From: Styela clava | Taxonomy: Eukaryota > Chordata > Ascidiacea > Stolidobranchia > Styelidae | Assembly: GCF_964204865.1 (NCBI RefSeq) | Contig: NC_135251.1 | Location: 21,886,001 to 21,950,000 of the forward strand | Direction: 5' to 3' | DNA: 64,000 nucleotides | Shown: positions 12,301 through 25,451 of the stretch, one piece after another | Layout: each line of letters opens with the position of its first letter | Position numbering within the stretch: position 1 is the stretch's first letter | Notes under the pieces: model-generated | Database searches by the model: none | The model's input: the letters and a program-made list of their open reading frames with translations, nothing else | Told to the model about the DNA's origin: nothing | Position numbers and translations under genes: made by a program

Positions 12301-15223
12301 GTAAAAATAAACTTCTTTCTGTAATAATAATGAATAGTCTACTGTCCGTTTCAGCTATATATTACATATTGTTATACCGTAATTTTTGTTTTTAGGGAAT
12401 TTCCTATGCATTTTGATGAAGGTATACTTTTTCAAGATAAAAATTCCAAAGGTTTGAAAAGGGAATTTCGAGAAAGATTTCGGAACATCACTCGCATTAT
12501 AGATTGTGTTACTTGCGAAAAATGTAGACTTTGGGGCAAATTGCAGGTAAAGATTTTATGGGAAATGACAGATCAATGGTGTGTAAAAATAATGATTAGT
12601 ACAATATGTTGAAACATAATGTATTACAGTTAAAAAGACGCCCTGTTAGGAAGTAATTGTATATACTATATAAATTGTTAAAATGGTGTATTGTACTATT
12701 TGCCTTATAAAAAATGTTTTTCAGTATCGTCTGCTTTTGGTATTCAGATGATAAGGGTATTTTTCCAGTTAAATGCCTAATTATACTCTAATTATTGCCA
12801 TAAAAAGGTTTTCAGATAAATGTAATTTTAACATATTCATTGTACTTGGACATTTGCGTTCTCTTTAGATCCCTGTTAAAATGTTAGTATTGATTTTTAT
12901 GAAATTGAAATAACTATCCAAAATAATTAAAATCAAATTTATATGTATCGAACAGAATACTTTTATATATCCATTTTTTGGTACCCTACTTCAAAGAGAA
13001 TCCCTGTAACTTAAAACTCAATTATATTTGCTATAGCTAACTATTGTGATTAGTGAAATTCAGTTTTGGATGCTGCCTCAAGCTTTACTTCACCTTCTGA
13101 AGGTGGCTTGCTATCTGAGTGTATTGGTAATGGTCTCGTATGATAAAAACTACTATATAGTTTTGTTATACTACCTTTAAAATTATTTACCGTATATTGT
13201 TGCAAAAGGCTAATGGAATTTTTCTGTATATCTGATATTAAATTTTTGACATAATTCTAAATAAAACCTATTACATTTTATATTGTTTAGACTCAAGGAT
13301 TGGGAACTGCTTTGAAAATTCTTTTTACATCATATGATAAATTGGATAAATTTCATTTAAGAAGACAAGAAATTGTATCTCTTGTTAATGCATTTGCAAG
13401 GTAGGAGAGCAAAATTATCTCCATCTTTTGATAATAGTATAAAACGTATAAAAATTTATTTTCTCTGAAAAATATAAAAATTTCAAATGACATTGCTTGG
13501 TAAACTGATTTAGAGATAAAGAATGCACTTCTCTGACGCAAAGCCAAGAACCTTATAAAATTATGGTTGAATACTATGTGCCAGTAAATTGCTGGGTATT
13601 TAAAATCATGGGCATCGAAAAACTTGAAACATTGTACATTATGCCTGTCAAATTAGTGAGTAATACCACCTGTTTATGGTTTTATGATACGTGGTATAGT
13701 AGCAGAAATTTTTTTTTGCAGTCTGAGCAGTTGCTGCTCTGAATAATTCATTCAGTACTAGGTCCGTTTTATTAAACTTTTCTCTTCAGTACCCTTCAGT
13801 TTAGTTTAGTTGACACAGATGTGCAACATGCACCCCTAACAAGTATAACAGCAGTTTAGGACTGCTGCGTTATATTCGGAGTAGAAATAGGCTATACAGT
13901 GTAAACTCCAGTACAATAGTTGCGGTAGTTTTGATTTGTAGGATAGTAATTGAGATCTTCATTGAAGACTTTTGTCTCAATATTGTAGTGGTTGATAAAG
14001 AACAAGAATAGTAATGAGCGAGAAATTTAGAAAGCCATATTATTTTACAAATGTTAAGTTTAGTTCAGTTGTAATAGTATTGCCATGTTACTGTTGGGTT
14101 TCACTTATTCATACATGTTAGTAAACTTTTTATAAACAGGATATCAAGTAGTATACACAGTCTTGAAGTATTCAGAAAAATGCTTGGTGAGTAGTACTCT
14201 GATATTTAATAGTTGTAGCATCTTATTTGGGATGACTTATCATGCAGACAACATACTGGTAGAAAAAATTGCTATTACCGACTACCGTACTTACTATTTA
14301 CTAGTTTGAGAGATTGCAGTTAAGGCATTTGAACAAAGTTTGGATAAGAGATTTATAAAGGTGAAATTCAGCTTATTATCGAATACATAATATAAAAATA
14401 TGATTTACTTCGGGAGTTGGGCAACTTGAAAACCAAGTGAGCTAGAGTTTAAATGTAATCAAAATAGAAACTAAAGTGCAAGATGATTTTATTTGGTTCA
14501 GCAAATACAAAATGACAGAATTAGTGACTGAATTTATTGTTGATGTGGAATATTTGGAAAATGTAATAGGATATATAAAATTTTATGTAATTCATTATGA
14601 ATAGAAAAGCAAAGAATCAAACACTGCGAACAGTTAGTGCTGTTGATGTTTTATTTATATAAATTAACATTGCATTGATATGAGAATTTATATTTTTCAT
14701 ACAACGCATGCCCTTTGTAGCTGCCACTGCTGCTAGGTAAGAAGCTATAGTTTAGAGAGGAAAGGAATTGTTGCGGTTTGGCATTGCCTACCCAATTTCT
14801 TACACCCTGGATGAAGTGATGAGTTTTCACCCAACATTTTGCGATGATACAAGGGGGTTTTAGGTGGTATTGTGTGTTGAACTGCAAGTCCTTTCTCCTT
14901 GTTTATTTGCTACTTTTGGTATGTATGTGTCAGTTGCCACAAGGATGCTGTTACGAGATAGTATTATCTCTTTCCATGAAATAGAAAGTGCATTTCTCAT
15001 AGGTTTTGAATTGATATGCCAATAAGATTATCAAAATCTGTTTTTTACTATCCAAAGCTATTGTTAAATTGTACAATTTAACAATGTTCATACTCATTTT
15101 TTTATTATTTTTTTCAGATTGTCCAACAGTATAAATAATTTGGAGCTGTTCAGACAAATGCTAACTGAAGCTGTTACAAATGATGTGGAAAATAAATCTT
15201 TAAAATATCAGGATGAATTATGA
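3366..15223 (+). CDS. ERO1: ERO1-like endoplasmic reticulum thiol oxidase
   Basis: Fourteen exons join in phase to a 479-residue protein (human ERO1A is 468): 3366-3467, 4140-4259, 4842-4928, 5700-5806, 7662-7735, 8101-8221, 9129-9190, 10196-10255, 10773-10865, 11043-11185, 11870-11973, 12396-12546, 13291-13400, 15118-15223. ERO1 is an FAD enzyme of the ER lumen that reoxidises protein disulfide isomerase using oxygen. The N-terminus (1-23) is a hydrophobic signal peptide. Regulatory cysteines are C81, C91, C96 and C101 (family pattern of human C85/C94/C99/C104). The active-site group is C395-x2-C398-x2-C401, followed by RLWGKLQTQGLG. Other family blocks are [32 protein letters not shown] and [18 protein letters not shown]. 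The ATG chosen is the one that opens the signal peptide. A duplicated version of the last exon lies at 14140-14194. Confidence 0.95.
14140..14194 (+). CDS. ERO1: Alternative terminal exon of ERO1 (duplicate of exon 14)
   Basis: After an acceptor (TATAAACAG) the sequence joins exon 13 in phase and reads [17 protein letters not shown] then TAG. The regular last exon at 15118 reads [15 protein letters not shown] at the same point, so this looks like a tandemly duplicated final exon. Human ERO1A ends ISTSVRELENFRHLL in this region, so both versions are family-like. Using it would give a C-terminus of 17 residues instead of 34. The in-frame stop overlaps a good donor (CTTG then GTGAGT). Splicing from there into 15118 would shift the frame, so the two exons should be mutually exclusive. 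No AATAAA is obvious just downstream. Confidence 0.65.
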
Positions 15224-17497
15224 TAGTTTCTTATTGCAATTTGTCAAGAAGAGTTATTGAAGCAAATATTCTTTAGTGCAGGGACATCATATTTGTGATA
15301 TGTCAGATATTTAACAGAAACGTATTTATGAATGATTATACTACATGCTATGTTTGGTGGGGAAGCTGCTGCATTGGTTCGTATTCCGTGGGTGATCAAG
15401 CCGTATTTAAAATTGGCTGTATTTGGGTTGGGGTGGAATTTATATCAAAATAATTTAATATTATGAAATCTAACATTCTAATTGACATAAGTGGTCAGAA
15501 ATAATAATATATGCAAAATGCTGCTTTGCAATCATGACTTTACTGCGTTTCATCAATAAGAAAAGCTCAACTTGAATAAATTTTTCGAATGTTTTTTTAT
15601 AATATTTGAAAACTAATAAAATTCATTGGACAAGTTGTATAAAGAAATATTTGGCGTTGCTGTAGAATGTGATGGTTTGAACCATATACACCTGTCTCCT
15701 GATACCGCTTTAACAGTCTATTAGATTAAGATTTGTGGAAAATTTAATGAAGGTTTCAATATGAACAATCTTAAGCTGTTATTATGGTGGGGGTCTGAAA
15801 AGTTATCATCCAAATATTATTTTCCCTATCATTATTGGTAAAAATTAACATATCACTGTAAACTGACATATCATTTTATTTACCAATTTCCCTTAACAAT
15901 AACATGACAAGGTAGTGTTTATATCATTGCTTATTTTTTATGTCTGTCAGAAGAATTCGTAGTCTTTATGGTAGTGGTAATATTAAAAATTTATTCAGAA
16001 TATCCTGTGTGTGTGTTGTCGACGCAAAATCTCCTTATCAAGGCCTCAAATGCTTGAACTCTAGTTATGGTGAAATTCTAATGAACTTGCTTTCCCATGA
16101 ACTTACTGACCAAACCCACAAGTGCAATACTTTAGCAAATGGACCATACTTTATTTTTTTGCTTTGGACAATCTGGTATTTTCCCATGGTATTGTGAACG
16201 ATTTGTAGCTAGATTATTTTTATTCTTTTTGTTAGTACTTGCCTTAATATGAGCTAACTTTGTTGCAAATGTATTCCTGGAAATCCATCATATTTTATAG
16301 ATACACAAGTTTTTGTTGCACTTTTTCAATCAGCTGTTGTCTGTGTATGTATTGTTCAGTTTCTCTTACAGCAGCTGAAACTAAATATGATTGGACCAGA
16401 ACATTTGCAATTATTACTTTCTGCTAAATGTCTCATCTTTGAGTGATGAGGGTAATTTTAACAAGCGTTTTTGCTGCTGCTTTGTTATTTCTAATTTTAC
16501 TGAAGATTATATTGTATAGTATTTTAAATCTAAGTTGAGGTGAAGGTTTCAATAAATGTCTATTATGCTATAAAATGTGTTCAGATCATTATATGGGGGA
16601 CAGCCGGGCCTAAGATAAGACAGGAGTTGCTTTTGCTACTTGTAAGGTCAAAGATTTCATGTGTGTGTATGTGTGCATTCATTCTTTACAGTTTTGAGGC
16701 TTGTTAATGTGCTGGATAATAGTTATCTGCGTAGAACTACTTGATTTTTCTTTTAAAGGTAATTCGTGTAATTTGAAGGTACATGCCACAATATAGGAAT
16801 GAATTGACTTTGTCAAAGGCGGTCCAAATAGTATGATTCATCAGGACATGCGCTCTAGTTAAATATTGATCCTGGCTATTTCAATTCCGAATCCCAATTA
16901 AACTGAAGGCTGTTTGAATATGGACATATTGGTAATTTAGCCAAATGAAAATAGTGCAAAAAACTACATTCTTTTTGTGTAGAATAATCCCAACCAAACT
17001 CTAGAACTGAAATATCTTGATCAGTCATTTTATACCAGCATACTTGCACTCCTTTTCTGCGAGTTAATATGTATATGTTGCAGAATAACTTTGTAAAATC
17101 AATAAAAATATCACTTTACCGAATACCATTGGGGCAGAAGACTCTAATAACTGAAAATAGCTCTGAAAAACAAGAAATCTCAACGTGGTGTGTAATTTTA
17201 TCATTGTAACGACAATTGCCATATCTAGGCATCATGAATTTTTCCATAAATTTACGCAAATTATTCCTCAGTCTCATTGTCCGCATTTGTTTTGATACTC
17301 TTCTATTGATAAATAAAAATCTAGCAAGCGCTACTGCTTTGTGGTAAAAATCACCTCTTTCCCTATGTGTCAACGCACAGACAATGAATTATTATCAAAA
17401 TGCATAGCCAAATTTATTTTTCCCAGAAGTGTGTAAAAAGTAAATAAGATCAGTCACATAGAACACACATACTTTGCATATACAAACACCAAACCAG
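15224..17497. other. Convergent intergenic region (3' ends of ERO1 and PGAP3)
   Basis: This holds the two facing 3' UTRs. AATAAA hexamers on the plus strand lie near 15574 and 16550. The complement TTTATT near 17408 could serve PGAP3. The short ORFs at 15940-16197 (+) and 17116-17373 (-) show no family resemblance and no splice support. No RNA gene is seen. Confidence 0.5.
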
Positions 17498-19526
17498 CTA
17501 TGCTGTTTTAGTGTTTGATTGATCTTTAAATATACTACATTCATCAATTAAAAACGAATACCAAAAAAAGGGAAATATTACAGTGCCTAAATGCCATAAA
17601 CAATGTGCATCAAATGTCCACCACAGTGGTACAAAATCTAACAACTCGAACGCAAGTAAGCAAGATGTGTAAACAACTATGAAAGAAGCTTTCCACTGAT
17701 GGGAAAAAGTTTTTCTTGTCAACCAATGGTAAAATATCCAAGCAGCACCATTGGTGAGTCCAATTACGACATTTACAAACATATTGTAGCCATAATCAAA
17801 TGTTTTGTATGTGAGATAGCTAACATGATAAATAAAAAATAAAACGAGGATAAGAGCAGCAGCGATTCGGACTAGGGTTTTTCCGTTTGTTTGATCTGGG
17901 TAGGGTACACCAAGCGAAATCCTAAAAATACAGTAGTAGATACTACATAATACAGCAGCAGTTGCAGAAAAGTAATCCATTTTTTCAGTGAATGGGAATT
18001 CCCTGGTATGAAATATAGATGACCATACCCATACAATGATCATCACGATACCCAAAGCCAAGGATGGGTAAAACAAACGATTTGTAGATGGTACTTTTGT
18101 CACAAACAATTTTAAAGAAATAATATGAGCAATTCCATTCATAACAGAAAAAATCATTGAAGCTGGTTCTTGGATTCCAAACAATCTAATGAACGGCCAT
18201 TTTCCATGGAACTGAGGCACTGGCTGGTTATTTTGGGTGAAGATGTCTACCGTCTGCCACATGCATTGGTATCTGGTAAGTCAGTAAGAAAAGGGTATAG
18301 TCAGAAGGGAACAATTTAGAGGTAATATTGATTCATTTGTGATAATGATCGGCTGTAGTGGATAACAGGCTATTCATCATTTAAAAAAGATGTTTTAGTG
18401 ACTGTAGGAATTCAGTTTGTTGAATTTTTGAAGTATATATGTATGTTTATTTGTCTCATAATAAGTATAGTTAAACTGAGAATTGCTAATGTTGGAGACA
18501 AGATGCATGCGCAAGACTATATTGACCTAAAACACTAATGTGCAGCATGCAACCCCTCTCATAAACATATGCAGGTGATCCTACTCCTCATTGCTTTCAT
18601 ATGGTTCCTTGTGAAAAACTCTAACACGACTAAAATATGTCATGCTCAAATTATCATACAAGATCTATCCAAACAAAAACTAAAAGAAGATAACTTTTGT
18701 TTAATTCAGCGTCCAAATGTAAGAATATTTTCCAATGAACGTTTCGAAATTGCTTTCGACATCCTGACATCCCCAATCACAAATTTCAAAAGAATATTAA
18801 CCAGAATTCATTAGTAGCACACTGTGTTTACCCGTTCAATCGAATAGAATTACCATACCGACATTCGTCTTCACAACTCCAAAATAATAGTTTCTCTGGA
18901 AGAGGTTGATTTTTTTGAAATATTTTCAGTTTCTGCGGTCCGATACAGTCTTTTCTGATACATGTTTCACAGCACGACTGAAATATTCATAACAGTAGTC
19001 GATTTAATACATGCATTCTCAATATCGTATCTATAGAACACTAGAATGAGTTGCTCAGTAGAATAAATTACCAGAAACAGAAAAATTTACCTTTGGACAA
19101 TTAAAAAATTCATGTGAGTTTATCGCATATGCAATTATTTAATATTTTTTTATCTGATTTTAGTTTATACAACAACAAATTCATAAACTTTATCATTAAA
19201 TTAGCATTTAACTATGAAGTGGCGCAATGAGGCAATAAATTAAAATAAAACTTAACATTCGGAATTCGTTAAGTTACGACGTTTTTTTTTATATATATAT
19301 TTTTTTCGTAATTATGTTTTTCCTTTGTGTACTTTGGTATATGATAAAATAAACTACTGACTGACTATCCATTAAAATCCAAACTCACTGGCCTGGAGCA
19401 ACATGCAGTAGCGACTATACTTACCCGATATATTGTCGACCTGTCTCCAAAAGATGCATTCACTCCCAATACAGACAGGACAAAAACAAAAAATACAGAT
19501 ACAAAACAACCTCCGACGGAAACCAT
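17498..19526 (-). CDS. PGAP3: PGAP3 (Per1-like), post-GPI-attachment lipid remodelling protein
   Basis: Three exons join in phase to 331 residues (human PGAP3 is 320): 19425-19526, 18859-18977 and 17498-18272. The PGAP3/Per1 family removes the sn-2 acyl chain of GPI anchors in the Golgi. Exon 1 encodes a signal peptide (MVSVGGCFVSVFFVFVL...) and the conserved GDRSTIYR. Exon 2 is the cysteine-rich lumenal stretch (CCETC...DC...WSCEDEC). Exon 3 opens YQCMWQTV and holds FHGKWPFIRLFGIQEPAS, FHTREFPFTEKMDYF, TYKTFDYGYN and LDFVPLWWTFDAHCLWH, together with the series of membrane helices. The exon 1 donor is GTAAGTA and the exon 2 donor is GTATGG. The next gene on the same strand is STYXL1, 1.2 kb upstream. 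Confidence 0.95.
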
Positions 19527-20748
19527 TGTGCTGGAAGTTCGTGCCCAACTTTGGGACACAGTTGCCCCAATGCCCGTTCCCAGGCACGGAATGATTCCAC
19601 TTGGTGACGCCTTACTTACTTACTTGAACTCATTTTTTCGTAAACTTGCTGCACATAACACCTATTTTCGGTCTAAGAAATAAAAATAAATGATTTCAAT
19701 ACTTAACAATATATAACTAAACTTATACTGTGAAACCAAGATAACAAACAATGGAACACTTAAGTCAATGCTTCCGAAAACAAATAAATAACTAATCCAT
19801 CTCCCCCGGGATAAATATGTAAATCCTACTTTAAGATTTCAGGAAAATGAATGATGAATCCTGTTGTTAATGTATATATTTGTTTATTTTATTATTTAAT
19901 AATCAAAAATCCATAAAAAAAACGAAAAGAGCAAACAGAAATCGGAGCTAGTTTAAAAGAGATACATATTTAAACATTTAGGATATGCGTGTCTTTTTTA
20001 ATCAAATAGATTATCAAGCCATTGGGGTTACCTCCAAGCACATGTCAAGGTATTTCGGTTTGTGATAATATGATCATCAAGGTATTGTTGTATTACTCGT
20101 CGTCGCATATAGTCAAGTTTTATTGCTTGTTACGCAAACCTCCCATATATAAATGTAACATGGCTGTTCGCGATGAACGTATTGTTTCTTTCTTACACGT
20201 TTATGTGAACCACGAACATTTCGTTCCAAACATGTGCTTTTGTATTTACTGTGTTCGGACAACGCTTACCATCGAACGATGAGTATCCCCTATCCGGTAT
20301 AGGTTTCATTCTCGTGACAATTCGTAAAACTCATAGTCATTGCGTTGGCTTAACCGCTGGTCGATTATGACTTACTTGCCGGTTCAAGCAAGACATAGCA
20401 TACCGGTATGCAACAATTTTCCTAGATAGCTACTTCCATAGTCGACTTGACTGAATGATTTTTATCCTATGTTTTCATAATTATACTTGTTATCATACTT
20501 ATTATGTTTTCTAGTTGAAAAATTAAATAAATACGACCTGTCTCCTCATTCTCGACCAAAATGATGAAATTATTTTAGATTCTTCTCTTTTAGTGACTAC
20601 TGTAAATATATACTGAAACCCATTTATTTGCATTAAAAAAATTATTAGTTTTTATCAATAACTTTTATTGTGCATACCATTTTTATGAAATTGAAAAAGT
20701 AAAAAAGACATTGAAATACTAAAAATATTGTGCAAAGAAAGTGCCCCA
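19527..20748. other. Intergenic region between PGAP3 start and STYXL1 3' end
   Basis: It contains the PGAP3 upstream region and STYXL1 3' UTR. About 19785-19830 is an inverted match of a segment near 3758-3790 (GGATTTAAATATTTATCCC), so it is a dispersed repeat fragment. Part of 20340-20375 (CCGCTGGTCGATTA) recurs inside the mobile-element arms at about 24335. No gene is supported. Confidence 0.45.
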
Positions 20749-23423
20749 TCAATAGTTCGGATCATCCACATTTGTCATTCTGTTCTCATGTAACTTCTCT
20801 TCATAATCTGATAGTTGCCGCACAAGTCCTCTGTTTAGTCTCACTGTAAATTTGCAAGTCTTGATGTGACGCCATGCATCCTGTAAGCAATGAAGTCAGT
20901 TGTAAAATTAGTATATATTAGGTCAGTACATCGTACATACTTCGCAATAGTGGCACAACTGCCAACAATTACACTGTTTCCATAAATATGAAGAAAAGAA
21001 TTTCTGATTTTCACAGCTGCGAAATGGCTCTTGTAAATTATGTCCGGTTAGGCTTTCCCCAAATTCATCCACCACGAACAATTAATTTGCTATAATCTGG
21101 ACTGGTACAAGACGGGGAGATTTGATTGCAGAGAAGTCAAGTTAAATACATCTCCCAGGTAAATGACAAAGTCAAAGTACAGAAAAAATCAGAAATTAAA
21201 CGAACTGCATCAGAAATACAGTCAAAGGAAGTCACAAAAAATTCACTAACCTTTAGGGGCCACTTGTAATATGTCATGAGATATGCAATGCATGCAGCAG
21301 CACTTCTACTGATTCCTCTGTCTGACCAAACCAGCATTGTTCTTAATGTTTTGCGATTATTGGCTGCAATGAAAAATTGATTTGGTTAATCTATCACAGT
21401 AAATTCTCTTGCTGCGTCAATAAGCATTCTTGGCATCTCTTCCTCTGCAGAATGAAGTTTGCTTATTGGACTTTGATCCTGTCACAGTCTAAACTAAGTT
21501 TTCTGTACTCATTCATTGTTAAAATTTGGCCATGGATATTGCCCATAGAAATTCAATGCCAAATGTTTTTCCGAGAACTTCTTTTCTACCAATGAGGTGT
21601 TTTTACGACTCACACTGTCTCGAGTCCTTTATTATGTCAGTCGATATTTGATCAATTCTTAGTATCTTTAGCATGTTATTGACTGAGGTTCCACTCTTTG
21701 GCGAGTGTACTCGTATTTGAATTAATTGTGGTGGACTTGCTAGAAAATAATACTGACCCCTTTGTTCGGGAATTTATGTAAGTTTTGTAATTTTTTTAAA
21801 TCCTAATACCAAATATCACGCATCTCACCAATGAAATCAAGTATTCTAGGGATATGAGAACTAAAATCTGCTTCACAATTATCTTCAATCGGAATTTGTA
21901 AATAAGTGCTTTTATCTTCTCCAGTAAAGCTAAAAAAAATATGTGTAAGCATGTAGATTGATAGTGTTGTATGAATTTATTTTAGTTTAGTAGAGTCTTA
22001 TTCAATTAGCTAGAAAGGTCAAAGCTTAAGACGCTCATCAAAGGTGTAATGAACTACGATCTACAGCAAATATCAAAAGTGTAAAAGATGGATATTTTTC
22101 TATTGATTCAATTTTTATCTGACAAGAAGGCTGAAACAAGAAATAAACCTACAATGCATCAGTTGAGTGAGACATATTTAAATGTGCTTGTATCTTGAGA
22201 TCTTTGTGTACTGTCTTACTGCAAGCTTGGTCTTTTGTTCCAATATATAATATACTAGGCAGTATTTCACACGGATATGTGTTCAATACATCCAGTTCCT
22301 GGAATAAACATCTTTAAATCAAAAAATACTTATAAATTATTCAGAATTATATAAAGAGCAATATTTGAATTGAATTACAATACTAGAACTGAAGAAATAT
22401 AGCATACTATTAGATAAGAATGTTTCTAAGAATAATAAAATTACCTGAGGAAGATAAATGATTTTTTGTGTTCGGAGAAATGGATACATCGCTGAAAAAT
22501 CCTCATACCCGCCACGTAAAATTTTCACCGGATTTTTACTCCCATTTCCTGCCATTGTTGATGCACACTTTACTGCCCTGCCTGAAGCATATCCTCAATT
22601 TGAAATTGTTCAGTGGGAATATTTTAGAGAAATCAGAAGTATTCACAACATGGCAGTGAAGTTATAAAATTATTTTGACAAATACGGTTGAATTGTAACC
22701 TGCTGTGAAAATTTTCACTAATTCATATGTTTTATCATTTGTTTTGCATGCACCAAATTCATAGCAAAGAAAGTACATCGATATACAAACCTTTTTCTCG
22801 TAACGTTCGACAATTACTGTCATAAACAATCACATGAGTTTTGCATTCCAATTCAGCATCATATGGAACAGAAAATATTTCATCCTCACTGCAAGGTGCC
22901 CGTTTTGCACAGATGACATGACTTTCATCATATTCCAGCTTTTTTCTTGCATCTTAAAATGTTTATTAGAGAATTGCAGTGGAAAAAAACGGGCCGATAG
23001 TAAAATTTATGATTTCTAACAATTCAAAGCAATGAAATCACTTAATCTTAACACAGAAAATAATTGAAATGAGTAATAGAAGCATCAGTACTTCACCACT
23101 CTGCCACTAGATTGAGATTACTACAGTACTATGGCTGGCACTTCTTCAGTCCAAAATGGTTGGGCCATACCCATTTGACTGCTTGATCACTACTATTATA
23201 TCGTTGTACCTTCTTCTCCCACCTTCTATCCATACAAGTATAACAAGCCGTTTCAACTTATTGTTATAAGTAAGACTCATAATTAAACCTGTATCACCAT
23301 AAAATTAAAAAGTGACTTACCTAAAAGCAGAAGAAAATTTGTGTCACTCAAGCATGGATACACCGTTCTTTGATTCAAAATATTATAAAGTTCTGTCGGT
23401 TCAATGAGAACAAGACCCGTCAT
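20749..23423 (-). CDS. STYXL1: STYXL1-like pseudophosphatase (rhodanese-like plus dead dual-specificity phosphatase domain)
   Basis: Seven exons join in phase to 301 residues (human 313): 23321-23423, 22791-22952, 22445-22593, 22153-22298, 21829-21929, 21251-21363, 20749-20880. The N-terminus MTGLVLIEPTELYNILNQ matches human MK-STYX closely, followed by a rhodanese/CDC25-like domain ending ILRGGYEDF...FLRTQKIIYLPQ. The C-terminal half has the dual-specificity phosphatase fold, but its signature loop reads W233-S234-D-R-G-I-S-R-S. The catalytic HC pair is therefore replaced by WS, and it cannot form a phosphocysteine. Known relatives act as non-catalytic partners (G3BP, mitochondrial signalling in mammals). 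The exon 3 acceptor is ambiguous by 12 nt (22593 or 22581), both in frame. Confidence 0.93.
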
Positions 23424-23746
23424 TTCAGTATGGTCCTATAATAGTATGATGTAAAACGGAAAAACAGATCCAGGCGAAGAATGCAAGATGCACGAGATAT
23501 CGGCGCGTACTTGGTATCCATAGCGATCGCAATTCACAATTAGATCATACACGGTAATAAACAATGCTCCCCTATTTTTCAATACTGGACTAATCGATTT
23601 AAGTTATGGAAAATGGCAGCAGCTTATAGAGGACTTGCACGGGTCACGTGACTTTGTTACTGGACGGCAATAAATCAAAAACGTCCATTTGGCTCCTGTC
23701 AGTTGCAAGTCGGATTATACGTTTCCGTTTTGTTTGGCTGTTGAAA

Positions 23747-24731
23747 ATGGTTATTTCATATTGTTCCGTTGGCTGTACGTATAGTATAGACAACGAAATG
23801 GATCTTCAGTTATATTACACTGTTTTCAAAAGATCCGGAACGTCGCGCAATGTGGATATTATCTATTGGCAGGACTGCTTGGTGTGAAGTCCTGAAGCCA
23901 TCTCACTTGTGTTTCACTGTTTGCGGACAGCACTTCGTTGATGGTGAGTCATCATGTGCCGTTATCAAATTTTAAAATATTTATAAGCTCCCTCATTTCA
24001 ATTGAAAGAAGATGACAAACTACTGTTATTGGTAGGCATAGGCCTACTTGAGACTTGACTCGTGTAAGGTATCAATCAATAATTGCCATAAGGTATTGTT
24101 TTCCTAGTTAGCAGGTAATCTATTAGTAAGTGTGAAAAGTTGAATAGATAACTAAAGTTTAACGCCAGTGCTAATGCAAAAAATAACCAGAATTCAATTG
24201 AATTCTCCATCTATGAATACACTCGCCACCGAATCGCTGATCCCCCTGGGAGTTTCACAGGTTCCAATCCCATGCGGGGATAGTTATGTGCGAGGGGATT
24301 GCAGCTTTCCTTCCACTGAGGGTGGTTCACACGACCGCTGGTCGATTACGACATCCCCCACCATCAAGTATATGCTTCTAAAACAAATAACTGGCTAACT
24401 AATCCTGACATAGAATGGTAATCGTACGATGTTGCACCTTGCAATCTGTCCCCAACCACAGATAAATTCTATCCTGAAAGCTACCCACATTGGTAGGCAT
24501 AGTTGCGTTTTAAATTGAAAGAAATCTTCATTAATGGTCAGAAGGTGTTGTCTGATTGTTTTGTTATTTAGCAGGTAATTTATTACTGATCTGATACACA
24601 AACTTGGCACTGTCAAATGATGATTAGTGTTTAATTTATTTTCAGGAAAAAGGGAAGATAATCCATTATCAGCTGCTTATATGTCCCATCGATATTTGAA
24701 TTTTTGCCATCCGCAGAGAGGAAGAGAATAG
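23747..24731 (+). pseudogene. Broken THAP-domain transposase fragment (left arm plus adjoining exon)
   Basis: The first part (23747-23943) starts MVISYCSVGCTYS, with the first Cys pair of a C2CH THAP finger. It ends CFTVCGQHFVDG before a GTGAGT donor and supplies the last Cys and His. In between, the frame is disrupted compared with the right-arm copy. A second exon (24646-24731) joins in phase as GKREDNPLSAAYMSHRY and stops at TAG. The rest of a transposase is missing. THAP fingers bind the ends of P-type and related transposons. Confidence 0.6.
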
Positions 24732-25451
24732 TTAGTAAAAGGGGTATTTTGAAGAAAGGCAAAAGGCAGGACCATTTCAACAAATTCTGTCAACTTGTAT
24801 GCGTTGCAATATTAATTTGCAGTTGTTAGCATAAACATTTAATGTGTCTTTCGACTAGACCTAACACACTTCAATAAAAGCCGCCTACACCCCTTTTCAC
24901 AAGAACCATAATGCTGTAAAATATTTGATAGAAATTCCCCCCCCCCCTACATTTTTTACTCTAAATTAGGGAATGTTACTTCCAGGTTACCTCCTGCCTG
25001 TGGAATCAAAACATTAGACAGATTGGTGTACTGTGCGCATTCACAAATCTTTGCGAATCAAGTGTGCCTTTTGACTAAAGAAAATTTAGCATTGAAATGG
25101 TCAATCTCAATATCAATCTAGTATCTGCAGATAATACCAATTGTTTTTTAAAAATACATTTTTGATGTGCTTTATTTTTCAAATATAATTTATAATTACT
25201 GTAAAGTGTGTGATATATTTGGTACCATGAATACCATTTGCAAATTAGCTTGGGTTACATCCCTCTCAAATAAAAGTTTAGACTCTTAAGTCATATCTCA
25301 TAATATTCTTTAAACAAAAGGTTGCGGCTAGCCGGCTACCCATCAGAATTTCCTTTCAGATCACAAAGTCGCAATATTACGCCTCGCTAAGTTTCATTGG
25401 CAACTGTATCTGGTTGTAGTATCGGTGTCCAACTTCAGACTGAAACCTTCA

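Noticed and set aside
15940-17373. Two 85-codon ORFs (15940-16197 +, 17116-17373 -)
   Set aside because: They lie in the facing 3' UTRs of ERO1 and PGAP3 and have no recognisable motifs.
18569-18814. 81-codon plus-strand ORF in PGAP3 intron 2
   Set aside because: No family resemblance, antisense to a well-supported gene, no splice support.
24230-24300. GGTTCCAATCC resembling a tRNA/SINE B box
   Set aside because: No matching A box or cloverleaf could be built; it lies in the arm of the THAP element.
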